Shown here: in pieces, positions 11,301 to 19,691 of the stretch | How positions within the stretch are numbered: position 1 is the stretch's first letter | Layout: every line of letters begins with the position of its first letter | Source of the DNA: Takakia lepidozioides | Taxonomy: Eukaryota; Streptophyta; Takakiopsida; Takakiales; Takakiaceae | Reading direction: 5' to 3' | NCBI GenBank assembly: GCA_030704615.1 | Contig: CM060731.1 | Span: 93,352,756-93,416,755 of the forward strand | Length of the DNA: 64,000 nt | Notes under the pieces: model-generated | The model's input: the letters and a program-made list of their open reading frames with translations, nothing else | Told to the model about the DNA's origin: nothing | The model's database searches: none | Program-made: the position numbers and the translations under genes

Positions 11301-12277
11301 GTATGCCGAAGGACACAAAGACAAGCAAACCGTGGCGGTACAGCCGGACCCGGAGCCCTGATTTCATCCAAACCCTCATGGAGACGTGCTCGGATGTCCA
11401 AGGGCGGATTCTGGACCTCACATGCGGCACGGGTAAGCCTTCACGTGCTCAGTTTGTTCCCTGGCCCGATTGCAATTGCATGCCGCAATCTATTAACCGC
11501 CCACTTTGTTCCTCAGGTGCTTCAATGTGGGCAGGGACGTTGTCCGACAGGCATGTGTTCGCCTTCGAGCCAGATACTGCCCTCCACAACTCGGAACTTG
11601 CAGCGGCTGAACGTCTGCCGAAAGAGGAAGAGGCATCCTTGGAGGATGAGGAAAAATCCGAGAAGGAGCAGGGGGAGGAAGTTGGGATCGAGGCCGAGGA
11701 GCCCCCGGTTTACGAGTGAGTGGTGGCATTGTAAGTTGCCTCCAGATTTCGTGAGGCACCTCCCTCCGCTCTCTTATTTCATTGAAAACCCTTTCTGGTT
11801 GTGCTGGTATTGACATTCTTGAAGTGGATTTGTTCTTACTGTAGGATGCCAAGTACTGCCGGAGGGACGTCTACACCGGAGTTCATGGGCAGGAGGAATG
11901 TGCCTTTTTTTGCCAGGGGGGATTTCATGCCTAGTCCAGAAAGGGAGTACATCCTTCCTACTTATGCTGCCCGGCTTGCTTCGGTGTCCATTAGGAGGTG
12001 TTCCGAACCTAGTGGTGTACAACAGATTTTAGACGAGGCAAGCCTCAAGAAAATGAAGATGAGGGAGGAGGCAGCAGCTATTAGAGCCCGTCGGGCTCGT
12101 AGATTTGTGTTGGATTCTGCTAAGGAAAGTGGGGGAGAAGACGCAGAAGATTCCCAGGAGGTGAGGTGGACAGTCCCCCAAGGAGATGACGGGATTTTTG
12201 AGAGGCATAGTGGAACTGATGCATCACAGAGCTCGGAGGATGAGGGGGATGAGGAAGAAGGTGGGGCAAGTTCCTAG
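8389..12277 (+). pseudogene. Gene A' (copy D): 3' half of diverged ParB-methyltransferase gene
   Basis: This starts inside intron 5. Exons: 8389-8603, 9942-11079, 11168-11432, 11517-11715, 11845-12277, with lengths and phases matching gene A exons 6-10. Motif IV reads LLDIPDGE and motif I reads LDLTCGTGAS. The region between exon 7's charged linker and motif IV contains an in-frame run of 20 G, read as glycines. Exon 6 has a TAG where the inverted copy E has CAA. The ParB-like half is absent: the sequence to the left is the end of copy A. The stop at 12275 falls ten codons before the copy E stop. A polyadenylation signal is at 12359. It is probably a half-gene cut by the insertion of copy A. 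Confidence 0.75.
8680..9905. repeat. Tandem array of ~95-bp units in intron 6, copy D
   Basis: About 11-13 units, each containing AAATTCGGCGCCATTTTCC (a lopsided palindrome) plus inverted pieces of AGTCCCTGAACGGCAATAGG. The array fills the 1,338-bp intron between 8604 and 9941. A counterpart occupies the same intron in copy E at 22075-23065. Translations in all frames are repeat artefacts. Confidence 0.9.
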
Positions 12278-12358
12278 GAGGGTGTAGGAGAGTAGTGCCC
12301 ATTCCGGCTATGACAGTTAGAACACACTTGTATAGACGTGGCTTGCCACAAAATTTGC

Positions 12359-12364
12359 AATAAA
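12359..12364 (+). terminator. Polyadenylation signal of gene A', copy D
   Basis: AATAAA follows the stop by about 80 bases. The inverted copy E has it at about 19627. Confidence 0.55.
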
Positions 12365-12404
12365 ATGTTGCATTTCAAGTCCACTGGTGCCACATTCCAA
12401 CTTC

Positions 12405-12516
12405 ACATGACCCTATTTCCGTGCCTCCTAACCCTATTTCCGTGGACTCACAATGGTCTGCTCATGTTTTTTTTTTTTCCGCTCATGCTCATGCCGCTCA
12501 TGAAATAGCAGCCCCC
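12405..12516. repeat. Right terminal region of copy D
   Basis: Two CCTATTTCCGTG-type boxes, a T-run, CATGCTCATGCCGCTCATG and a GAAATAGCAGCCCCCC end. It mirrors 19484-19590. It abuts an LTR fragment on the right. Confidence 0.8.
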
Positions 12517-12599
12517 CACTAGTCCAACCACTAGGCTACAACTAGTCAGTCACTAGGCTGCCACTATGCTGCCCACTATGGCAGTCACTAGTCCACACA
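12517..12599. repeat. Truncated LTR start
   Basis: The 83 bases match the right end of the adjacent LTR (13018-13105). Read on the minus strand this is the first part of a second LTR of the same family. It has been cut by the end of transposon copy D. Confidence 0.65.
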
Positions 12600-12600
12600 A

Positions 12601-13105
12601 TGATAAAGAAGAAGAATACAAGCACAAGCTCATGCGAGCTCACAAAGCTGAAGCATAAACTCATGCATATATAACCTCATCACTCAATTACAAGTCAAGC
12701 CAAGTGCACCCCACGCCATGGGGAATCCACACTACGGCGCCATAGCTAGGCGCGGTGAGGCTCAACTCGAGAAAGATGAGCCTCCCGCGCTTGCCGTGAA
12801 GATAACCACTCCAGGGCCTAAATCTGCCTTGACCCCTGGATTGACACTTGGGCCAATCCCAAATGTCAATATGTAAAAGCTAGCTATTTCCTAGCTAGTT
12901 TCAAAATGTGGTAAAATAACTTTACAGCTGTCGTGCGCATACATATCGCTACACAACTACATCGCTGTCCAAAACCACACAACACATGTGCACACCACAC
13001 ACTAGTATATCACTAGTCCAGCCACTAGTCCAACCACTAGGCTACAACTAGTCAGTCACTAGGCTGCCACTATGCTGCCCACTATGGCAGTCACTAGTCC
13101 ACACA
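12601..13105 (-). repeat. LTR (3' LTR) of methyltransferase retroelement
   Basis: About 505 bp, starting TGATAAAG and ending CCACACA, with TG...CA ends. A related copy of its left 325 bp occurs at 33933-34261. Next to the right edge lies a purine tract on the minus strand, which makes this the 3' LTR of the minus-strand element. A TATATA box candidate lies around 12665. Confidence 0.7.
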
Positions 13106-13118
13106 ATCGCCCCCCTAG
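13106..13118 (-). other. Polypurine tract
   Basis: On the minus strand this reads CTAGGGGGGCGAT, directly in front of the LTR's first base (TGTGTGG). Its place and composition fit the second-strand primer of a Ty3-type element. Confidence 0.6.
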
Positions 13119-13365
13119 CTGGTGCTTAGGTCCCTCTAAGTCCAGGTAGCCACAAGATGTGATAGTGACCATAGCCTCACTAAGTCCTCCACCACTATCC
13201 CTACTACACTCAAACTCGATAGATCAAGAGGCCGGGTGCAAGAGTTGCCCCATCGTTAGTCGCCGTCTTGCAACCTGTGAACTTGAGCTTGGGATCTCAT
13301 GTATTGACTCCTATGAGCTTGGCCTCCCATGTCTTGTTAGCTGCCTCTAGTCATGTCCATTGCCA

Positions 13366-13509
13366 CTATCCCAAGCAGTGTGGACACAACCAATCTCCGT
13401 CAGGAACCTTCTCAAGAGGTGGTGTCAAGCATCCCATATGCCAACCCCTTGAGCATCAATCACACACCAGCATGGTGGCTGCCCCTTTGGTAGACCCACA
13501 GAGCATGCA
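13366..13509 (-). pseudogene. PHD finger at the end of the retroelement polyprotein
   Basis: Read on the minus strand: CMLCG, then CD-stop-C, GWHMGC and WLCPHC, the Cys4-His-Cys3 spacing of a PHD finger. PHD fingers bind histone H3 tails. Placement after the integrase suggests a chromatin-targeting module, like the chromodomain of chromoviruses. One in-frame TGA at 13456-13458 interrupts it; a CGA (Arg) codon is the likely ancestor. The polyprotein ends with TAG at 13366. Confidence 0.75.
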
Positions 13510-14680
13510 CCTCAAACCTGCAGGTACCACTGCCAAGTTTGGGTCAACTCTGCCATCGACATTGGGAAGGTGACATGGCGCACAATTACGCACATGGTCC
13601 TTCCAAGTCATGCCATCCCGACCCTCCAAGATCAGGACCCCTGAGGGCAACACCTCTCGAACCCTCAGAATAACACGCCCTGCAATAACATCCAGAGTCG
13701 TAGGAGCAGTCTGCTGCAAATAAACATAGTCACCAGGGCTAAACCTCCGAACCCCAGGACGATATCCTCCACCACGTATAGTGGCATACCTCAACGTATC
13801 ACGGTGTTGTGCAATGGCAAGGTTCTCAAAAGCCATGGGCATGACTTTCTTGAACAACTCTGCACGCTAATCACATGCACGTACCCACACGTCCGGATCG
13901 TCAAGGTTAAGGACTTGAGCAGTGTCCCTACGAATGGCTGCAGGCAAATCCGGCTCTCGGCCAAAGAGAAGGAAATATGGTGAGAATGAGGCAAGTGATG
14001 CTTGTTTGCTGAACCTGTAGCCCATGGCTAACCAAGGAACCTGAAGATCCCAATCTCCTAGGTGTCCCTTCTGCAAGCCATACTTGCGCAAACCCCTCTT
14101 CACCGTCTAAACAACTCTCTCTGCTAAGCCATCGGCCTCAGGATGATCCCGAGAAGTGGTGCGGTGGTCTATCAAGGCTTTATCACACAAAGCCTGAAAC
14201 TCCCCCAAGAACTCTCTCCCTTGGTCCGTGAGTACCTCAGCTGGAGCACCAAATCGGCTAAGCACACCATCCAAGAATGCATACGCAGCCCCCTCACTAG
14301 CCTTGTCAGGCAATGGAACCAACTCAATCCACTTGGAGAAGTGCTCCACCATCACCAACACATATCTGTGGTGGCGCATAGTCAGTGGCAACGGTCTTGC
14401 GAAGTCAAGACTCCACCTGTAGCCCAATCCCATGATTGGTAAATGATGCAACTGTGGTGTAGGGGCGTTGAATGAAGCACGCACCCTGTCACACACCATG
14501 CACCTAGCCACGAACTGTTGCACCTCTGTATGCATACCACGCCATCAATACTACCCCTGCAGTAAACTGTGAGTGCGTCGCACTCCAAAATGCCCCAACT
14601 CCTCATAGGCATGTCGCACTAACCGTGCACGCTGTGAAGGGTGAGGCACAATCCTCACCCGACCACTCTGCACTCTGCGT
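13510..14680 (-). pseudogene. Retroviral-type integrase of the methyltransferase element
   Basis: Domain order on the minus strand: HHCC zinc-binding region (about 14660-14500, with HAYEELGHFGVRRTH and CMVCD), catalytic core (14440-14107, with WSLDFA, VLTDQGREF and SRDHPEADGLAE for D,D,E) and a C-terminal region containing FGREPD and a GDYVYL barrel-like stretch. The best match is Ty3-type integrase. Stops at about 14549, 14543, 14107 and 13866 interrupt one otherwise collinear frame; most fit CAG or TGG codons changed by C-to-T transition. It would insert the element's DNA copy. Confidence 0.85.
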
Positions 14681-15660
14681 TGCTCAACCATAGCCAAGCT
14701 GATAATCCAGGTCAAGCAATTGAGATCCATTGCTTGCCCCAACACCTGACGACGTGATGCCTCAGAAAGAGACGACACCGCCGTGGTACCAGTGGGAAAA
14801 CCCATTGCCCGCTCACGCTCGTCAGCATTAGGCTCCACTAACTTCTGCAACTGAGCATCCCACAAGAGGCCAGGTCCACTATCCCGGAAAGCATGCGATC
14901 CTGGGAAGCTGAGCAATGTAGGTAATGCTGCTCGTGGTTGACCCACCTTGTTGACCACTGCCAAAGGTGAACGGTCATCGTGTCTAACACGCTGAGACTG
15001 CCTCCCTGTGTCCAGAATGCTATCCACTGTGAGATGTGCTGGCCGCTGCACCCCATCAAATGCACGCTTGAGCAGTGCGGGTGGCATCAAGTTAGTCCAC
15101 CATAGCCGTGGACGATGAGTCCGTGACCCCACTGTAGCTGCATCTAGCAACACTGCTGACCCAAGCCACGACCGGACTTGATGCACACTGGCCATCACCC
15201 TGGCCCGAGAATCGCCCATTAGTGGCACATTCTCCAAGATGTATGCTGGAGATACAGCTTGATGAATCTGCAAGTGGCGCAAAACCCGCACCATCTCCCA
15301 AACCAGACCCGACCTCGAGTCTCGCAATCCATTGTCATGCCCGGCTGATGAATGCCCTTGGCAAGGCCAACCTGCCACTACCAGATCAATGGAGCCAACC
15401 CGCTCCAAATCCTGCGCCCCCAGCAACGAAATGTCTGCTGGCAAGGCCTGCTGATATCCACGAATTGCAGACATCGGCAACAACTCAGGGTACTGCTGCA
15501 CCAACTAAGCAACATGGCAAAGTGAAACGCGTCGTGCAGTCTCATGTCTCTCCACATACAGGTAACGCTGAACTCGTAAACCTGCCTGTAACACAACAGC
15601 CAATCCGGTGCTGATCCCGCTCCAGAAGACAAATGCCTTCATTCGGATACTGCCACACAA
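14681..15660 (-). pseudogene. Cytosine-5 DNA methyltransferase domain inside the retroelement
   Basis: The conserved C5-methyltransferase motifs appear in order on the minus strand: motif I (SGISTGLAVVLQAGL, 15590-15630), the motif II acidic residue (YLYVE), motif IV with the catalytic cysteine (VVAGWPCQGHSSAG), motif V-like GLRDSRSGL, motif VI (YILENVP), motif VIII (SRTHRPRLWW) and motif X (RQVLGQAMDLN). The target-recognition region between VIII and IX is short. This is a full-size catalytic domain. It is continuous with the protease linker upstream and the integrase zinc region downstream. Damage: a frameshift near 15625 and a TAG at 15505-15507 in a CAG-like position. It would methylate cytosine in DNA. 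No reverse transcriptase lies between protease and integrase. Confidence 0.9.
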
Positions 15661-15781
15661 TAGGTGTGGTGTCCAATGGAGACAACTGAGGTGGTGCTGG
15701 TGCAATCCCCGCACTCTCCACCTCTCCTGACGGTACAAAAGCCTCCACCTAGGCTTGTTGCACCCGTCGATCAGCATCCCG

Positions 15782-16693
15782 CTACAAATCCTTGCTCGTG
15801 CCCCACAATGGAGTCTGAGCAACCATGGTAGGCAACTCCGCCATACCATACATGTCATCTTGCTCTCCCAGAGGTGGCATATCCTCTGAATGAGCGTTGC
15901 CCTCAAGCAACTCTCCAGGCCAATTCACTGCCGTTGTGAATGATGCTAGTGTCGGCATCTTGCCTCGTTGGGCAACCGCAACTCCTCCTATGAACGTCAC
16001 AGGGAGCTGCACATGCCGGCCCTCCCCTGACTGCCATGCAGGCCTATAGGAAGCTGACTCCTCCCAAAAATCCAGGGTGAAGCCCATGGGGTACAACACT
16101 GCCCCACCAACCAGGACATCGTATGAGACCGCGTCTGTCACAATGGCCTTGGCTCGCATCACTGAGCCATCTGTAGGGTGATCCAGCCGTAGTCTAATAG
16201 CCAACTCACGCCGTGTCATGCCCCGAGCCTGCTCCGATCCTCCCAGAGACGTCTGTATCTGGAAAGGATAAGGCTCCATATCCGCCTCCGTGAGGCCCAA
16301 GCCTGCAATAGCAGCTCTGCCCAGCATCAATGGCCGAGCTCCCGAGTCCAACAAGACCCGCAGTGGCCGGTACCTCTTGCTTGCCAGTCCACTCAAACAG
16401 AAAATGCCATCCTGGTTGTCTAACATGACAACTCCAGGTGTCACCATGGCGCGCTCAATGGCTGGCCTAGCTGGCAGCTCCATCAACCTGGCAGCTGCAC
16501 CTTGCCATGGCGCCGCCATGGCAGTCTTGACCCTCAACTCCGAGGATCCCTCCGGCACTATACCTCCCACTATCTCCGCAGAAGATGAAGTAACCTCCCC
16601 ACTCTCACAGAGTGTAGCTGCCAGCCTGAACACCTCAGCTGGTCTAACCCCGGCGTCGCAATCATGGTAGCCGAGAACAATGGAGCCTGGCAC
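15782..16693 (-). CDS. Retropepsin-like protease and linker
   Basis: The reading frame contains LLDSGARPLMLG (about 16310-16355), the Asp-Ser-Gly active-site motif of retroviral aspartic proteases, followed by a flap-like region and YDVLVGGAVLYPMG. It is joined by a proline-rich linker with two TAG codons (about 15781 and 15750) to the methyltransferase. The family role is polyprotein processing. It is about 300 residues, longer than a bare protease, so it also holds spacer sequence. Confidence 0.75.
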   Translation of the reverse strand: MPGSIVLGYHDCDAGVRPAEVFRLAATLCESGEVTSSSAEIVGGIVPEGSSELRVKTAMAAPWQGAAARLMELPARPAIERAMVTPGVVMLDNQDGIFCLSGLASKRYRPLRVLLDSGARPLMLGRAAIAGLGLTEADMEPYPFQIQTSLGGSEQARGMTRRELAIRLRLDHPTDGSVMRAKAIVTDAVSYDVLVGGAVLYPMGFTLDFWEESASYRPAWQSGEGRHVQLPVTFIGGVAVAQRGKMPTLASFTTAVNWPGELLEGNAHSEDMPPLGEQDDMYGMAELPTMVAQTPLWGTSKDL

Positions 16694-16881
16694 ACAGATG
16701 TGGCCGCTCCTAGCAGCACACTAGCTGCCGTAGCCTTGGCAACACTAGGTAGTGGTGCTACCCGTGTAGCTCTCCCCAATGGCATAGTAACCTCCGCCTC
16801 GGTAACAGTCGGGCGAGAACTAGGTGCCATGGATGGCGTCGACACTGTCTCCGCCAATGTGAATGACTGAGGAAGCCTAGC

Positions 16882-17709
16882 CTAACGGCTTGCCTCCCCA
16901 CGCTGTGGATCCAACTCCATCTCTGCACCTCGTGGTTCAGGAACTCGTGCTGCTCCTCGAGTCACGGCTGCAGCAGACTCCACCTGCACTAGTGGTAGTG
17001 CTGCTCCACACATGAATCCCATGCCTCCCATATCTCCTCCCTCAGAAGCAGGAGGTGGACCATCCGGCCTTAGAGCCGGTACCACCTGAGCTGTAGCCAT
17101 GGCAATGAGCCTCTGCTCTAGCTGCTGAAGCCGGTTGGCCATGACTTGGTCAACACCCTGACCTCCGCGTCCTTGGCCTTGTTGAGCTTGCCCTTGGCCT
17201 GCACCTCGTGGCTGGCCACCTCCTCCTCTCTGGGCTGCTCCACCTCGCCCCCGGCCACCATTGTTCCCTTGGAACTGGCCTGGGCGCAACTCAGGATGCA
17301 AACCATAACACTGGTCTCCATGCCCGTGCTTGCCACAATGCCCACACTGCAACTGTGCAGGCTGTGCATGTGCCGGCCCTTTGCCTCCCTCTGGGCAATC
17401 CTTCTTGACATGGGGTCCTCCACATGTCCAGCACACCACATCCACCCGTTGTTGCCCAGCAAATGAAGGGAGAGACCCCTGCATCTGAGGTCCTCTCTGC
17501 CCTTCCCTGAGCTTCACCTGAGCCCCCTTGTTGCCTTGAGCACGTTGAGGTAGTGGTTGGCTAGGAGCACCACTACCCCGTGGCGTCTCCTTAGCAAATC
17601 CCACCATGACCACTCGTTCCTCCACCATGTTGAGCTCTATCCGCTCTACCAGCAAAAACACATTTGCTAAGGTGGGTTGGGCCGCTTGTAGGAGAGTTGC
17701 ATCCCGCAC
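16882..17709 (-). CDS. Gag C-terminal part with two zinc knuckles
   Basis: An Arg/Gly/Gln-rich nucleocapsid-like protein. Two Cys-rich boxes (CWTCGGPHVKKDC and CGHCGKHGHGDQC, about 17430-17300) are variants of the CCHC knuckle that binds RNA. The start of gag is missing: the frame begins MRDATLLQAAQPTL, a sequence normally internal to gag. A separate gag N-terminal half lies on the opposite strand at 18154. Confidence 0.75.
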   Translation of the reverse strand: MRDATLLQAAQPTLANVFLLVERIELNMVEERVVMVGFAKETPRGSGAPSQPLPQRAQGNKGAQVKLREGQRGPQMQGSLPSFAGQQRVDVVCWTCGGPHVKKDCPEGGKGPAHAQPAQLQCGHCGKHGHGDQCYGLHPELRPGQFQGNNGGRGRGGAAQRGGGGQPRGAGQGQAQQGQGRGGQGVDQVMANRLQQLEQRLIAMATAQVVPALRPDGPPPASEGGDMGGMGFMCGAALPLVQVESAAAVTRGAARVPEPRGAEMELDPQRGEASR

Positions 17710-18153
17710 CCTTCTCCTCAGCTCCTAGAGTCAGTCCGGGTTTGGGCTGGGGTGTCCTTGCAGGAGCAACACCGTGGAGTTGTTTTTGGTGTGGGGGAGT
17801 TGTCGTTCTGATTTCTTGTGTTTGGATCCCCTCCATACCTGCATGCTTGACTGTGCGCCATGCTAGTTTTGTGTGGGCGCTTGTTTTTATAGGTGATTGG
17901 TCCGGATCTGATCACCGGCCAGTCCTAGAGCATGCTGTCAATGGTGAGGCTGGGGTGATGACCAGCCAGACCATCATTGTTTCTCCTGTGGTGAGGTTGG
18001 AGGTGATGACCAGCCAACCATAGGAGTGCTTGCGGTGGATGCAGGTATAGGTGTAGGCTATGTTAGGAACTTAGTATTCCAAACCCTAAGCCGCAACAGG
18101 TTCTCTACCCGGTTACCTTGTGGAGAGGGGGTTAGGGACATGTTCATGACCGA
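17710..18153. other. No gene seen; rearrangement junction
   Basis: I find no open frame with family similarity, no LTR and no primer-binding site. It separates a minus-strand gag C-terminal half from a plus-strand gag N-terminal half. Short repeats of GTGATGACCAGCCA occur at about 17955 and 18004. Confidence 0.5.
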
Positions 18154-18945
18154 TTGAGTATCAATACGGAGGTGCCACTAGTTGCTGGGGATAGTGCCGG
18201 TTCGAGCACTAGCGATACTAGTGGGTACACGAGACGAGGTGTGCGGTTTAGGCCACCTTCACCTCCTGTGTCTTCTACGGAAGGTTCTGATTCGGATTGT
18301 GAATCAGGAGGACTCATACCGGCGATGCAAGTTGTTTCTTTGTCATTGTTGTGGGACACAATGGAGGAGATGTATGGAGCTACCAAGGGGCCACGAAGGT
18401 ACTCTGGGGCGGTGGGCACCATCGAGTTGGATGATTTTATCCAAGAGTTTGATAGTTGGTATGATTTGCAGCAAATGCGAAATCCACAACTATTTACGCC
18501 TTTCATGGCATGGAAGGGGCTGTTTCAGCACCTTGAGGGGCCGCCTATGGATGATTACCATGAGTTCAGGTGGGGGCATGAGGTTGAGATCGAGGAGTGG
18601 AGGATGTACTGGTCACCCGACTATGTCTCCATCACTAGGGGCACTAGAGCCACGAGGGCAGTGGCTACACCTGCCGCTGCACTGGCAGCTTCAGCAAGTA
18701 GCAGTGGGACTAGTGGGACTTGTGGTACAGTAGCTACGACGTCCACCCAAGCCACTACCGCACCAACACTAGTACTCGTGCCTGCCTTCAACCCTGTTGT
18801 GGAGTTCTTCGAAGAGGGGTGAGGACAGAGAAGTTGCGGAGCTTGCAAGAGTTCCAACGGAAGCCGACCGAGAGCTTGAGAGCTCTACCTACGGAAAGGT
18901 CTTGGCCTAATGAGAGGGTGGAAACTACGAGGAAGAGAAGCTAAA
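18154..18945 (+). pseudogene. Gag N-terminal half (plus strand)
   Basis: The frame reads through FIQEFDSWYDLQQMRNP, a tryptophan-rich capsid-like helix region and VVEFFEE. It then shifts frame to KLRSLQEFQRKPTESLRALP, a typical Ty3 gag capsid segment. A close relative lies at 63598-63984 on the minus strand. No knuckles, protease or integrase follow. It may be the missing first half of the minus-strand gag, separated by an inversion. Confidence 0.65.
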
Positions 18946-19094
18946 GCAATGCCTAACCCCAACATGCCCTCATCCCAACACTCTTCCTCTCCTCTCTTCC
19001 CTCACTTGCATGACCATGGGAATATCATGAAGATACTCCTCAAACCGCCCTCCACGAGCTTCAAAATTCGGCCTTCAAGACCACATACCAGTCC

Positions 19095-19483
19095 TTAGGC
19101 AGTCCACCAGTGCCTCCACGAGTCAGCACAGGCTGTCCACAGGTCAACACGGGCCACCACAGACCAGCACAGGCCCACATAGCTCACAGGCCACAGCCTA
19201 TCACAACCCTACACAGGTCACAGGGTCACAGCCCCATAGGCCGCAGCCTGTCACAGCCCCAAAGGCCACATGTCACAGCCTGTCACAGCCCATCACAACC
19301 CCAAAGGCCACAGGCACAGCCTGTCACAGCCCTACAAAGGTCACAGGGTCACAGCCCCAAAGGCCACAGCCTATCACAGCCCCTCATAGCCCCATAGGCC
19401 ACAGGGCACAGCCTGTCACAGCCCGACACAGGTCACAGGGGTCACAGCCCCAAAGGCCACAGCCCCTCACAGCGGGGGCTGCT
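19095..19483. repeat. CACAGCC-rich degenerate satellite
   Basis: Repeats of CACAGCC, CCAAAGGCCACAG and TCACAGCCC. The same satellite resumes at 31965-32420, on the other side of the 12.5-kb transposon that starts at 19484. Open frames here are repeat artefacts. Confidence 0.85.
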
Positions 19484-19590
19484 ATTTCATGAGCGGCATG
19501 AGCATGAGCGGAAAAAAAAAAAGCATGAGCAGACCATTGTGAGTCCACGGAAATAGGGTTAGGAGGCACGGAAATAGGGTCATGTGAAGT
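19484..19590. repeat. Terminal repeat of transposon copy E-F
   Basis: It begins GGGGGCTGCTATTTCATGAG, then CATGAGC units and an A-run. It is the inverse of the end at 12516. It marks the gene A' side of the element, immediately against the CACAGCC satellite. Confidence 0.85.
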
Positions 19591-19691
19591 TGGAATGTGG
19601 CACCAGTGGACTTGAAATGCAACATTTTATTGCAAATTTTGTGGCAAGCCACGTCTATACAAGTGTGTTCTAACTGTCATAGCCGGAATGG

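Noticed and set aside
19110-19397. Open frames in the CACAGCC satellite
   Set aside because: They have low-complexity Gln/Pro/Ser/His composition produced by the repeat; the same appears at 31958-32416.
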